Of a DNA stretch of 64,000 nt, positions 1 to 8,361 are shown piece by piece. The notes beneath the pieces were generated by a model. That model did not search any database. It was not told where the DNA came from and saw only the letters and a list, made by a program, of their open reading frames with translations. Every line of letters begins with the position of its first letter. The stretch's first letter is position 1. This stretch comes from Streptomyces sp. NBC_01775 (GTDB taxonomy: Bacteria > Actinomycetota > Actinomycetes > Streptomycetales > Streptomycetaceae): the NCBI RefSeq assembly GCF_035917675.1, contig NZ_CP109104.1, positions 1,674,001 to 1,738,000 of the forward strand. The letters run 5' to 3'. Position numbers and translations under genes: made by a program.

Positions 1-2
1 CG

Positions 3-2147
3 GTGCCGGCGGCGGCAGTGGTGCGCGCGGCCCGGGAGTTCGCGCACACGGCCGAGAAGACGCACGGCAGGTGCATGATCGTGATGGGGGCCGGGACCAA
101 CCACTGGTTCCACTCCGACACCATCTACCGCTCCTTCCTCTCACTGCTGCTGCTCACCGGGTGTCAGGGGGTCAACGGCGGCGGCTGGGCGCACTATGTG
201 GGCCAGGAGAAGGTGCGCCCGTTCGCGGGCTGGCAGCAGTTGTCGACCGCGTCGGACTGGGCACGGCCCTCCCGGCAGATGGCCGGCACGCCGTACTGGT
301 ATCTGCACACCGACCAGTGGCGGTACGAGCAGGCACCCGCCGACACGCTCGCCTCACCGGCCGGACGGGGCCTGTTCGCCGGGGCGCACACCGCCGACCT
401 GGTGGCCCGCTCCGCGCGCCAGGGGTGGATGCCCTCCTACCCCACCTTCGCGGCCAACCCGCTCGACCTGGGACGGCGGGTGCTGGAGTCCGGTGACGAC
501 CCGGGCCGCTGGGTCGAGGACGAGCAGGCCGCCGGGCGGCTCGGCTTCGCCTGCGAGGACCCGGACGCGCCCGCCAACTGGCCCCGGGTGCTGACCGTGT
601 GGCGGGCCAACCTGATCGGCTCCTCCGCCAAGGGCAACGAGTTCTTCCTGCGCCACCTGCTCGGCGCCCAGGACAACGCCGAGGCCCAGGACGCCCCGCC
701 CGATGCCCGGCCACGCGAGGTGGCCTGGCACGAGGAGGCTCCGCGCGGAAAGCTGGACCTGCTGCTCGCGCTGGACTTCCGGATGACGTCCACCACCTTG
801 TACGCCGACCTGGTGCTGCCCGCCGCCACCTGGTACGAGAAGCACGACCTGTCGAGTACGGACATGCACCCGTTCGTGCACGCCTTCTCCCCCGCGATCA
901 GCCCGCCGTGGCAGGCGCGTACCGACTTCGAGATCTTCCACGGGCTGGCGGCGAAGCTGAGCGAGCTGGCCGAGGGGCGGCTGGATACCCGGCAGGACCT
1001 GGTCGCCACAGCGCTCCAGCACGACACACCCGACGAGATGCCGCCGCGGGGGCCGACCGGGCCCCGGTACACGCTGGTGGAGCGCGACTACACGGCCGTC
1101 GCCGACCAGTTGGCCGCATTCGGTCCGCGCGCGGACGAGAGCGGCATGCAGGTGCGCGGCGTCACCGTGCACACCCGCGCCGAGAGCCGCTGGCTGTCCG
1201 CACGCTGCGGAACCGCCGCCGGCGGCGCCGCGCGGGGCCGTCCGCTGCTGGATACGGACGTCAAGCTGTGCGAGGCCATCCTGGCCCTGTCGGGGACGAC
1301 CAACGGGCGTATCGCGGCGGAGGGGTTCCGGGCGCTGGCCGAGCGCTGCGGCCCTGACTCGGACCTGGAAGAGCTGGCCGCCGAGGTGGCCGGGCGGCGA
1401 GTGGTCTTCTCCGACACCCAGGCCCGGCCCGTGCAGGTGGGGGCGAGCTTCGAGTGGTCGGGCAAGGAGGGCCCCGAGCGCCGGTACGCGCCGTTCACGG
1501 TCAACACCGAGCACCGCAAGCCTTGGCACACCCTCACCGGGCGCCAGCACTTCTATCTGGACCACGAGTGGATCGCTGAGTTCGGCGAGCAGCTGCCGGT
1601 CTACCGGCCGCCGCTGGACATGGCGGCCCTGGGCCGGCCGCTCGACGGCCGGGCGCAGGACGCGGGCGCGGACGCGGACGCGGGCGAGCGGTCGGTGGCC
1701 GTGCGGTATCTGACCCCGCACTCGAAGTGGTCCATCCACTCCGAGTACCAGGAGAACCTGCTGATGCAGACCCTCGCGCGGGGCGGCCCTGTGATCTGGC
1801 TCAGCCCGCAGGACGCTCAGGCGGTGGGGGTGGCCGACAACGACTGGATCGAGGCGGTCAACGTCAACGGTGTGGTGGTGGCGCGGGCCGTCGTCTCGCA
1901 CCGGATGCCCGAGGGGACCGTGTTCATGTACCACGTGCAGGAGCGCCTGGTGAACGTGCCCAAGTCCGAGGCGACGGGGCGGCGCGGCGGGGTGCACAAC
2001 GCGCTGACCCGGCTGCTGATCAAGCCCACGCATCTGATCGGCGGGCACGCACAGCTCACCTTCGCGCCCAACTACTACGGCCCGACCGGCAACCAGCGCG
2101 ACGCGGTGACCGTCATCCGCCGCCGCTCCCAGGAGGTGACGTACTGA
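3..2147 (+). CDS. narG: Respiratory nitrate reductase alpha subunit, C-terminal part (5' truncated by window edge)
   Basis: Catalytic molybdopterin subunit of membrane-bound nitrate reductase, which reduces nitrate to nitrite with electrons passed from NarI through NarH on the cytoplasmic face. The 714 visible residues are the C-terminal part of a protein usually about 1,200 residues long. The open frame runs off the left edge, so the GTG at position 3 is not a true start. Family-like segments are visible, for example LVLPAATWYEKHDLSSTDMH near residue 275 and the C-terminal molybdopterin-dinucleotide domain ending in NYYGPTGNQRD. The stop codon overlaps the narH start (TGATG), and the AGGAGG before narH lies inside the narG tail. 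Order and overlaps with narH, narJ and narI support a single operon. Confidence 0.95.
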   Translation: MPAAAVVRAAREFAHTAEKTHGRCMIVMGAGTNHWFHSDTIYRSFLSLLLLTGCQGVNGGGWAHYVGQEKVRPFAGWQQLSTASDWARPSRQMAGTPYWYLHTDQWRYEQAPADTLASPAGRGLFAGAHTADLVARSARQGWMPSYPTFAANPLDLGRRVLESGDDPGRWVEDEQAAGRLGFACEDPDAPANWPRVLTVWRANLIGSSAKGNEFFLRHLLGAQDNAEAQDAPPDARPREVAWHEEAPRGKLDLLLALDFRMTSTTLYADLVLPAATWYEKHDLSSTDMHPFVHAFSPAISPPWQARTDFEIFHGLAAKLSELAEGRLDTRQDLVATALQHDTPDEMPPRGPTGPRYTLVERDYTAVADQLAAFGPRADESGMQVRGVTVHTRAESRWLSARCGTAAGGAARGRPLLDTDVKLCEAILALSGTTNGRIAAEGFRALAERCGPDSDLEELAAEVAGRRVVFSDTQARPVQVGASFEWSGKEGPERRYAPFTVNTEHRKPWHTLTGRQHFYLDHEWIAEFGEQLPVYRPPLDMAALGRPLDGRAQDAGADADAGERSVAVRYLTPHSKWSIHSEYQENLLMQTLARGGPVIWLSPQDAQAVGVADNDWIEAVNVNGVVVARAVVSHRMPEGTVFMYHVQERLVNVPKSEATGRRGGVHNALTRLLIKPTHLIGGHAQLTFAPNYYGPTGNQRDAVTVIRRRSQEVTY

Positions 2148-3760
2148 TGCGTGTCATGGCGCAGGTCGCGATGGTCATGAACCTCGACAAGTGCATCGGC
2201 TGCCACACCTGTTCGGTCACCTGCAAGCAGACGTGGACCAACAGGACCGGCACCGAGTACGTGTGGTTCAACAACGTGGAGACCCGGCCGGGGCAGGGCT
2301 ACCCGCGCCGTCACGAGGACCAGGACAAATGGCGCGGCGGCTGGGAGCTCAAACGCGGCCGGCTGGTGCCCCGCTCCGGCGGCCGGGCACGGCGTCTGGC
2401 GCGGCTGTTCGCCAACCCCGAACTGCCCACGCTGGACGACTACTACGAGCCGTGGACCTACGACTACGCGAACCTCACCCAGGCCCCGCTGGGCGACGAC
2501 CTGCCCACCGCGCCACCCCGCTCACAGATCGACGGGCGCACCATGGCCATCGCGGCGGGCCCCAACTGGGACGACGACCTGGGCGGCGGCCCCGAGCACA
2601 CCGCCGGCGACCCGATGCTGGAGAAGATCGGCGACCAGGTGCGGCTGGAGTACGAGCAGGCGTTCATGTTCTACCTGCCGCGGATCTGCGAGCACTGCCT
2701 CAACCCCTCGTGCGTCGCCGTCTGTCCCTCGGGCGCGCTCTACAAGCGCATCGAGGACGGCATCGTCCTGGTGGACCAGGACCGCTGCCGGGGCTGGAGG
2801 ATGTGTGTGTCGGGCTGCCCGTACAAGAAGGTCTACTTCAACCACTCCACCGGCAAGGCGGAGAAGTGCACGCTGTGCTATCCGCGTATCGAGGCGGGTG
2901 AGCCCACCGTCTGCTCGGAGACCTGCGTGGGGCGGCTGCGCTATCTGGGGGTGATCCTCTACGACGCGGACAAGGTCGGCGAGGCCGCGTCCGTCGAAGA
3001 CGAGCAGGACCTGTACGAGGCGCAGTTGGGCTGCTTCCTCGACCCGCACGACCCCGAGGTGGAACGGGCGGCGGCGGACTCCGGCATCCCGCACGACTGG
3101 ATCACCGCAGCGCGCCGCTCGCCGGTCCACGCGCTGATCAGCACGTACAAGGTGGCGCTGCCCCTGCATCCCGAGTACCGCACCATGCCCATGGTCTGGT
3201 ACGTCCCGCCGCTCTCCCCCGTCGTCGACGCGCTGACCCGCACCGGACACGACGGGGAGGACCCGGCGAGCCTGTTCGGCGCCATCGACACCCTGCGCAT
3301 CCCGCTGGCCTACCTGGCCGAACTGTTCACCGCGGGCGACCCGGAACCGGTCGAGGCGGCGCTGTGCCGGCTGGCCGCCATGCGCTCGTACATGCGCGGC
3401 ATCAACCTCGGCGAGCCCCCCGATCCCGGTATCGCCCGCGGGGTCGGCATGGACGAGGCCGGCATCCAGGCGATGTACCGGCTGCTGGCCCTGGCCAAGT
3501 ACGAGGAGCGCTACGTCATCCCGACCAGCTACACCGCCGAGCCGGGCAGCCCCGTGGACGTCGGATGCAGCCTGGAGGAGGCCGGCGGCCCGGGGATGTA
3601 CGACGTCGAAGGGTTCCACACCACACCCCTGCGCGAACCGGCGCCCGAGCCCGCCACCGACCCCGCCGGGGTCTCGCTCAAAGGGCGGGTGAACCTCCTC
3701 GGCTGGAACGGCCGGGGACGGCCGGACGGCCTCTTCCCCCGCCAGGAGGAGAAGGGATGA
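2147..3760 (+). CDS. narH: Respiratory nitrate reductase beta subunit (Fe-S)
   Basis: Iron-sulfur electron-transfer subunit linking cytochrome b NarI to catalytic NarG; 537 residues, the usual NarH size. Four cysteine groups are visible: CIGCHTCSVTC near residue 16, CEHCLNPSCVAVC near residue 183, CRGWRMCVSGCP near residue 217, and CTLC with CSETC near residues 242-262. The third group has Trp where a fourth Cys would be, the hallmark of the [3Fe-4S] cluster in NarH. I chose ATG 2147 because AGGAGG sits about 8 bases upstream and the protein then starts directly before the first ferredoxin motif. A longer open frame from 1727 in the same phase lies inside narG and is not the start. The 3' end overlaps narJ (ATGA). 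Confidence 0.96.
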   Translation: MRVMAQVAMVMNLDKCIGCHTCSVTCKQTWTNRTGTEYVWFNNVETRPGQGYPRRHEDQDKWRGGWELKRGRLVPRSGGRARRLARLFANPELPTLDDYYEPWTYDYANLTQAPLGDDLPTAPPRSQIDGRTMAIAAGPNWDDDLGGGPEHTAGDPMLEKIGDQVRLEYEQAFMFYLPRICEHCLNPSCVAVCPSGALYKRIEDGIVLVDQDRCRGWRMCVSGCPYKKVYFNHSTGKAEKCTLCYPRIEAGEPTVCSETCVGRLRYLGVILYDADKVGEAASVEDEQDLYEAQLGCFLDPHDPEVERAAADSGIPHDWITAARRSPVHALISTYKVALPLHPEYRTMPMVWYVPPLSPVVDALTRTGHDGEDPASLFGAIDTLRIPLAYLAELFTAGDPEPVEAALCRLAAMRSYMRGINLGEPPDPGIARGVGMDEAGIQAMYRLLALAKYEERYVIPTSYTAEPGSPVDVGCSLEEAGGPGMYDVEGFHTTPLREPAPEPATDPAGVSLKGRVNLLGWNGRGRPDGLFPRQEEKG

Positions 3761-4401
3761 GGCACCGGAGCGCCGTGCACCAGGCCGCCTCGCTGCTGCT
3801 GCGGTATCCCGGGCCCGAGTGGGCCGGGCAGCTGGCGGAGGTCACCGACGCGACGGCGGACCTGCCCGGGGAAGAGGCCGCGCTGCTGCGGAACTTCTGC
3901 GCCCGGGTGGCCACGGAGCCGCCGCTGGACTTCTCGGCCCGGTACATCACGGCCTTCGACCGGAGCAGACGGCGCACCTTGCATCTGACGTACTACACGG
4001 ACGGGGACACCCGCCGTCGCGGCGAGTCCCTGCTGCGCTGGCGCACGCTCTACCTGGCACACGGCTGGCAGCCCCCGGACGACGAACTTCCCGACTTCCT
4101 GCCGCTCGCCCTGGAGTTCGCAGCGCGCTGCCCCCGGGCCGGCCGCACGGCGCTCCAGGAGCACCGCGCGGCGCTGGAACTGCTGCGGATGGCGCTGACC
4201 GAGCATCGCAGCCCCTACGCCGACGTGCTGACAGCCGTCTGCCGCACCCTGCCGGGAGCGTCACCGGCCGACCGCGCCGCCGCGCTGCGGCTGGCCCGCG
4301 GTGGCCCGCCGACCGAGACCGTCGGGCTGCTGCCCTTCCTCCCCCGCCTCCCGGAGAGCGCCCCGCCCACCGCCCCGCCCGCCGAAAGGACACCTCGGTG
4401 A
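3757..4401 (+). CDS. narJ: Nitrate reductase assembly chaperone
   Basis: Dedicated chaperone of the TorD/NarJ family that holds immature NarG for molybdenum-cofactor insertion and is not part of the final enzyme; 214 residues. The N-terminus (QAASLLLRYPGPEW) and the central LTYYTDGDTRRRGESLLR segment fit actinobacterial NarJ. ATG 3757 overlaps the narH stop as ATGA, and a GAGGAGAAGG ribosome-binding site precedes it. The gene overlaps narI by four bases (GTGA), so the last three genes are translationally coupled. The 30 C-terminal residues are proline-rich and probably disordered. Confidence 0.93.
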   Translation: MRHRSAVHQAASLLLRYPGPEWAGQLAEVTDATADLPGEEAALLRNFCARVATEPPLDFSARYITAFDRSRRRTLHLTYYTDGDTRRRGESLLRWRTLYLAHGWQPPDDELPDFLPLALEFAARCPRAGRTALQEHRAALELLRMALTEHRSPYADVLTAVCRTLPGASPADRAAALRLARGGPPTETVGLLPFLPRLPESAPPTAPPAERTPR

Positions 4402-5150
4402 ACCACCTGCACACCACGCTGTGGGGCGTGCTCCCCTACCTCGTCGTGGTCCTGCTCGTCGCGGGCACCGCCTGGCGCTACCGCTACGACAGATTCGGCT
4501 TCACCACCCGCTCCAGCCAGCTGCACGAGCACCGGATGCTGCGCGTCGGCGGGCCCCTCTTCCACTACGGCCTGCTCTTCGTCATCGCGGGGCACGTGGT
4601 CGGCCTGGGGATCCCGGAGTCGCTGACCGAGCGCCTCCACTTCCACGAGTGGCTCTACCACCTCAACGCTCTCGCGGTCGGCGGCCTCGCCGGGCTGGCC
4701 ACCCTGGCGGGGCTGGCGATCCTGCTGTACCGGCGGCTGAGCGTGGCCGCCGTGCGCGCCGGGACCAGCCGCAGCGACCGGGCCGTCTACCCCGTGCTGG
4801 CCGCCGTGGTGGTCTGCGGACTGGCCGCGACCGCGACCACGCTGGAGGCCCACCCCTACGACTACCGGCGGGGCGTCTCGGTGTGGTTCCGCTCCCTGTT
4901 CACGCTGGATCCGGACGTCGCCGGGATGTCGCACGCGCCGTTCGTCTACCAACTGCACGCCCTGCTGGCGATGGCGCTCTTCGCGCTGTGGCCCTTCAGC
5001 CGCCTCGTCCACGCGTTCACGGCCCCCGTGGGCTACCTGACCCGGCCCTACATCGTCTACCGCCACCGTCCAGCGCCCTCACCGGCCCCGCACCGCGCCC
5101 CCGGTGAGGGCCCCTCGCCGGCTCGGGCACGCCGGAGCCCTCAGCCATAA
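4398..5150 (+). CDS. narI: Nitrate reductase gamma subunit (cytochrome b)
   Basis: Membrane cytochrome b that oxidises menaquinol and passes electrons to NarH; 250 residues. Hydrophobic segments lie near residues 7-24, 55-75, 93-115, 130-147 and 180-200. Conserved-looking histidines occur in LHEHRM, FHYGLLFVIAGHVVG and VYQLHALLA, as expected for haem ligands. GTG 4398 overlaps the narJ stop. The C-terminal 35 residues, rich in Pro and Arg, exceed the usual family end. No terminator hairpin is obvious before the next gene, and no narK transporter is in the window. Confidence 0.93.
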   Translation: MNHLHTTLWGVLPYLVVVLLVAGTAWRYRYDRFGFTTRSSQLHEHRMLRVGGPLFHYGLLFVIAGHVVGLGIPESLTERLHFHEWLYHLNALAVGGLAGLATLAGLAILLYRRLSVAAVRAGTSRSDRAVYPVLAAVVVCGLAATATTLEAHPYDYRRGVSVWFRSLFTLDPDVAGMSHAPFVYQLHALLAMALFALWPFSRLVHAFTAPVGYLTRPYIVYRHRPAPSPAPHRAPGEGPSPARARRSPQP

Positions 5151-5170
5151 AAGTGGCATCATATCGAATA

Positions 5171-5200
5171 TGGCACCGTGCCGTTCCTGGTACGGTGCCA
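5171..5200. promoter_or_regulatory. Inverted repeat upstream of the TetR gene, likely operator
   Basis: TGGCACCGT (5171-5179) and ACGGTGCCA (5192-5200) form a perfect 9-bp inverted repeat with a 12-base spacer. It ends 2 bases before the ATG of the TetR gene. A second small dyad, CATAT-CGA-ATATG (5160-5172), touches its left edge. Position and symmetry suggest autoregulation by the TetR protein. The site lies so close to the start codon that the message may have almost no leader. Confidence 0.6.
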
Positions 5201-5202
5201 CC

Positions 5203-5778
5203 ATGGCGACCTCGACACCGGACCGGCGGGAACGCAAGAAGGCGGCCACCCGCATGGCACTGGCCGACGCGGCCCTGCGCCTCTTCCTCGAACGCGGGTA
5301 TGACAACGTCACCGTCCGCGAGATCGCGGACGCCGCCGACGTGGCCACGACCACCCTGCTCAAGTACTTCCCGAGCAAGGCGTCTCTCGTCTTCGACAAA
5401 GACTCCGGCCTGGAGGCGGCGCTCATCGCCTCCGTGACCGACCGGCCGGCCGGCGTCTCGGTCCCCGCGGCGCTCCGGGCCCACACCCGAACCCGCGTCG
5501 ACGCCCTCGCCGCACAGGGCCGCGACGACTTCATGGAACTCGTGCGCACCACCCCCGCGCTGAGCGAGTACGCGCACAAGATGTGGAGGCGCCATCAGGG
5601 CGCCCTCGCCCGTGCCGTCGCGAGCGAGCTCGACGCGCCCGACGACGACCCCCGATGCGCCGCGCTGGCCCTCTTCGCCCTGGAAACGTGGGAGCTCGCC
5701 GCGCGCTCCGACGACCCGACCCGTGCCGTCGAGGCGGCCTTCGACCTCCTTGAGCACGGCTGGCACGCCGAGCGCTGA
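5203..5778 (+). CDS. TetR/AcrR family transcriptional regulator
   Basis: One-component repressor of 191 residues. The N-terminal helix-turn-helix is clear: ALRLFLERGYDNVTVREIA, then ADVATTTLLKYFPSKASLVF at about residues 25-65. The C-terminal ligand domain is not recognisable in detail. ATG 5203 follows the palindrome directly and is preferred over upstream in-frame starts that would lie inside the operator. The gene sits 38 bases before an FAD monooxygenase on the same strand, which is the probable regulated partner and suggests an aromatic or polyketide-like ligand. This pairing is inferred from position only. Confidence 0.9.
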   Translation: MATSTPDRRERKKAATRMALADAALRLFLERGYDNVTVREIADAADVATTTLLKYFPSKASLVFDKDSGLEAALIASVTDRPAGVSVPAALRAHTRTRVDALAAQGRDDFMELVRTTPALSEYAHKMWRRHQGALARAVASELDAPDDDPRCAALALFALETWELAARSDDPTRAVEAAFDLLEHGWHAER

Positions 5779-5816
5779 CGGAACCCACCCCCCTCTCATG
5801 ACGTCAAGGAGACAGC

Positions 5817-7244
5817 GTGGACACCGATGTGATCGTGGCCGGGGCGGGGCCCGTCGGGCTCGCGCTGGCGACTGAGCTGGCACCGGCCGGGACGCGGGTC
5901 GTCGTGGTCGAAGGGCTCGCCGAGCGCAGTGGGCAGAGCAAGGCGATGAACCTTCAGCCGCGCACCGCCGAAGTGCTCGATCTGCGCGGATTGTTGTCCC
6001 GCGCCGACGGGCTCTCGATAGGGCGGATCGACGAGGGGCACTTCGCGGGCATCCCGCTGAGCTACGAAGGGCTCGATACGCGGTACCCCTACCAGGTGGG
6101 CATCCTGCAAGGGCGCATAGAAGCCGTGCTTGAGGAGCGGCTCGCCGAACTCGGCGGCGAACTGCGCCGCGGCTGGGAGCTGTCCGGCTTCGAGCAGGAC
6201 GCCGAGGGGGTCACGGTGCGCGGCCCCGAGACGCTGCGGGCGCGCTATCTGGCCGGCTGCGACGGCGGTCGCAGCACCGTACGCGAACTGCTGGGCGTCG
6301 AGTTCCCCGGCACGGAGGCCACGCGGTACACCACCATCACCGACGTCGTCCTCGGCGCGGGCACCGAGGAGCCCCCGACCGGCTGGACAACGATGGGCAG
6401 GACGAGGCGGCGGAGAGCGGACGGGTCGTTCGCGAGTGTCATCCCGATCGGCGAGCCGGGGCTGTACCGGCTGGTCTACTTCGACGGGCTCAGCGAGCGC
6501 ACCGAGGTCACGGGCGAGGAGGTCGCCGCCGCGCTGCGGACCTTCTACGGCGAGGAGTACGAACTGCTGGAGGTCCGGCACGCCTCGCGCTTCAGCGACG
6601 CCTCGCGCCAGGCGGCGAGGTACCGCGCCGGCCGGGTGTTCCTCGCCGGCGACGCCGCGCACATCCATCCGCCCGCCGGCGGCCAGGGGCTCAACCTCGG
6701 GGTGCAGGACGCGCTCAACCTCGGCTGGAAGGTGGCCGCTGTCGTCTCCGGCCGGATGCCGGAGACGCTGCTCGACACGTACCACGCCGAACGGCATCCT
6801 GTCGGCGCCCGCGTCCTGGACAACACCCGCGCGCAGGGCGCCCTGAGCGCCTCCGGCCTTGAGTGCACGGCGCTGCGCAAGGTCCTCGCGGAGCTGCTCG
6901 ACGTCCCGGAGGCGAACCGCGCCATCGCGGCGATGATCACCGGGCCCGACATCGACTACGGAGGCCCCGGCCCCACGGGAACGCGCCTGCCGGACTTCCG
7001 GATCGGCGCGGGATGGGCGAGCGGGCTGTTTCATTCCGGGCACGGCGTGCTGCTCGCGACCGACGAGAGGCACCTCGCCCCGGCGAAGCCGTGGGCCGAT
7101 CGCGTCACGGCGCTGCTCGTCGATGAGCTGCCGTGGCCGGATGTGGAGGCCGCGCTGGTCCGGCCCGATGGTTACGTGTGCTGGACGCCGCCGGGCGAGG
7201 CTGTCTCACCGGCGTTGCGGGCATGGTTCGGCGAAGCCGGCTGA
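5817..7244 (+). CDS. FAD-dependent aromatic monooxygenase (PheA/RdmE-like)
   Basis: Flavoprotein hydroxylase of 475 residues in the group that hydroxylates phenols or polyketide aromatics using NAD(P)H and oxygen. Visible motifs: an N-terminal dinucleotide fold (VIVAGAGPVGLALATEL, residues 4-20), DGGRSTVREL near residue 150, and the FAD ribityl motif GDAAHIHPPAGGQGLNLGVQ near residue 278. A C-terminal thioredoxin-like region typical of this class follows. GTG 5817 is supported by AAGGAGA five bases upstream. No signal peptide or membrane segment. Probably regulated by the TetR gene just upstream. Substrate unknown. Confidence 0.9.
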   Translation: MDTDVIVAGAGPVGLALATELAPAGTRVVVVEGLAERSGQSKAMNLQPRTAEVLDLRGLLSRADGLSIGRIDEGHFAGIPLSYEGLDTRYPYQVGILQGRIEAVLEERLAELGGELRRGWELSGFEQDAEGVTVRGPETLRARYLAGCDGGRSTVRELLGVEFPGTEATRYTTITDVVLGAGTEEPPTGWTTMGRTRRRRADGSFASVIPIGEPGLYRLVYFDGLSERTEVTGEEVAAALRTFYGEEYELLEVRHASRFSDASRQAARYRAGRVFLAGDAAHIHPPAGGQGLNLGVQDALNLGWKVAAVVSGRMPETLLDTYHAERHPVGARVLDNTRAQGALSASGLECTALRKVLAELLDVPEANRAIAAMITGPDIDYGGPGPTGTRLPDFRIGAGWASGLFHSGHGVLLATDERHLAPAKPWADRVTALLVDELPWPDVEAALVRPDGYVCWTPPGEAVSPALRAWFGEAG

Positions 7245-7455
7245 GTACGACGCCGTCGCACCAGCAGAACGCACCTGATGGCCATGCCGTCCCCCGTCGC
7301 CGTCGTGTGCGGAACAGATGTGACGACGCGTCATGGCCCGACGCCTTCCTCGGTCGCGACCGGCCGCTGCCGGATACGCGTCCATCGAAGGCCGCCGCAT
7401 ACGTGCTGTTCGGTGGCCCGTCCCCGGACGAGAGCGGGAGGGACCAGGGCTGGGA

Positions 7456-8007
7456 CTACCTGACGCCGGCCTCGGGCACCCCCAACGCCTGACGCAGATT
7501 CCGCACCGCGTGGTACAGACGCGACTTCACGGTGCCCGGCGGTATGCCGAGCACGACCGACACCTCACGTGTCGACCTGCCGGTGTAGTACGTCTCGTAC
7601 AGCACCTCGCGGTGTGCGGGCGACAGCGACTGGAACGCCTTCGCGAGCACCAGCCCGGAAAGCACCTGGTCGACGTCGTCGGTGTCCGCCAGCACGTCGT
7701 CCAGCCAGGCGGTGCCGTCGACCTCTTTGGGGCGCGCGTTGCGCAGGCGGTAGTCGTCGATGACGAGGTTGCGTGCCACCTTGAACAGCCACGGCCTCAG
7801 ATTCTGGCCACGGCCGCCCGTCAGTTGCTGATTGCGCCAGCACCGCAGCAGCGTCTCCTGCACCACGTCTTCAGCGCGTTGCAGGTCGCCCCCGAGCAGC
7901 TGGAGCACATAACCGTGTAAGGGCCGCGCGTGCTCCTCGTAGAGCGAGCGTGTCTCACGTTCCTGGGCGCTGACCGCGCCGACCGACCCCAAGACAGTCC
8001 AACTCAC
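7456..8007 (-). CDS. ECF-type RNA polymerase sigma factor
   Basis: Alternative sigma factor of 183 residues. Region 2 is at about residues 20-85, with the helix AEDVVQETLLRCWRN and FKVARNLVIDDYR. Region 4 is at about residues 120-175 (LSPAHREVLYETYYTGRSTR, then GIPPGTVKSRLYHAVRNLRQ). GTG 8007 (VSWTVLGS) gives normal ECF length. The frame stays open upstream to 8283, but that extension has no sigma-like content. No anti-sigma factor gene is adjacent. It is convergent with the monooxygenase and lies on the same strand as the next two secretion-related genes upstream. Confidence 0.9.
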   Translation of the reverse strand: MSWTVLGSVGAVSAQERETRSLYEEHARPLHGYVLQLLGGDLQRAEDVVQETLLRCWRNQQLTGGRGQNLRPWLFKVARNLVIDDYRLRNARPKEVDGTAWLDDVLADTDDVDQVLSGLVLAKAFQSLSPAHREVLYETYYTGRSTREVSVVLGIPPGTVKSRLYHAVRNLRQALGVPEAGVR

Positions 8008-8361
8008 AGTGGAATCCCCACGTCCTCGCCCCTTGCGAGGGCGATCTGGCTTTGGGGGCTCGCACGGCGCCCCCCTCACGTGACGGTGAGTCTTGTGAGG
8101 GGAGATCCATGTGGCGTTGACGGCCGATTGCCCCGACGCGAAACCACGCCGCGCGACCCAAAGGGGAACCAATGCCATCAGATCCCCCCAAGCCAGGTGC
8201 TTGTGTGCTTTACGAAAATTTAGATGCGCACCCGGAGGGGGAAGTTCACGGTCAATCACGCCGCATACTGTGACGCTGCTCACAGCAACTCCGATAGGGG
8301 GCCGGGCGCTTCACGTGGCGGGCCGGCGTCAATCGGATGTTGATGCTGCTGGTCAGGGCTG
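8008..8361. other. Intergenic region upstream of the sigma factor gene
   Basis: About 350 bases without a convincing gene. It contains a relatively AT-rich patch (8195-8260) that may hold the sigma-gene promoter and a Crp-like palindrome at 8269-8284. The in-frame upstream extension of the sigma factor crosses it but shows no conserved domain. Confidence 0.5.
8269..8284. promoter_or_regulatory. Crp/FNR-type palindrome TGTGA-N6-TCACA
   Basis: TGTGACGCTGCTCACA is a perfect match to the classical Crp half-site pair with a 6-base spacer. It lies about 260 bases upstream of the ECF sigma gene and 78 bases beyond the stop of the TPR-like gene. Streptomyces encode a Crp protein that recognises a similar GTG-N-CAC dyad. 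Control of the sigma gene is an inference. Confidence 0.45.

Noticed and set aside
7133-7492. Plus-strand frame overlapping the monooxygenase end with a non-repetitive tail (AYVLFGGPSPDESGRDQG)
   Set aside because: No ribosome-binding site, and most of it is in another frame of the monooxygenase. At best a remnant; too weak to call.
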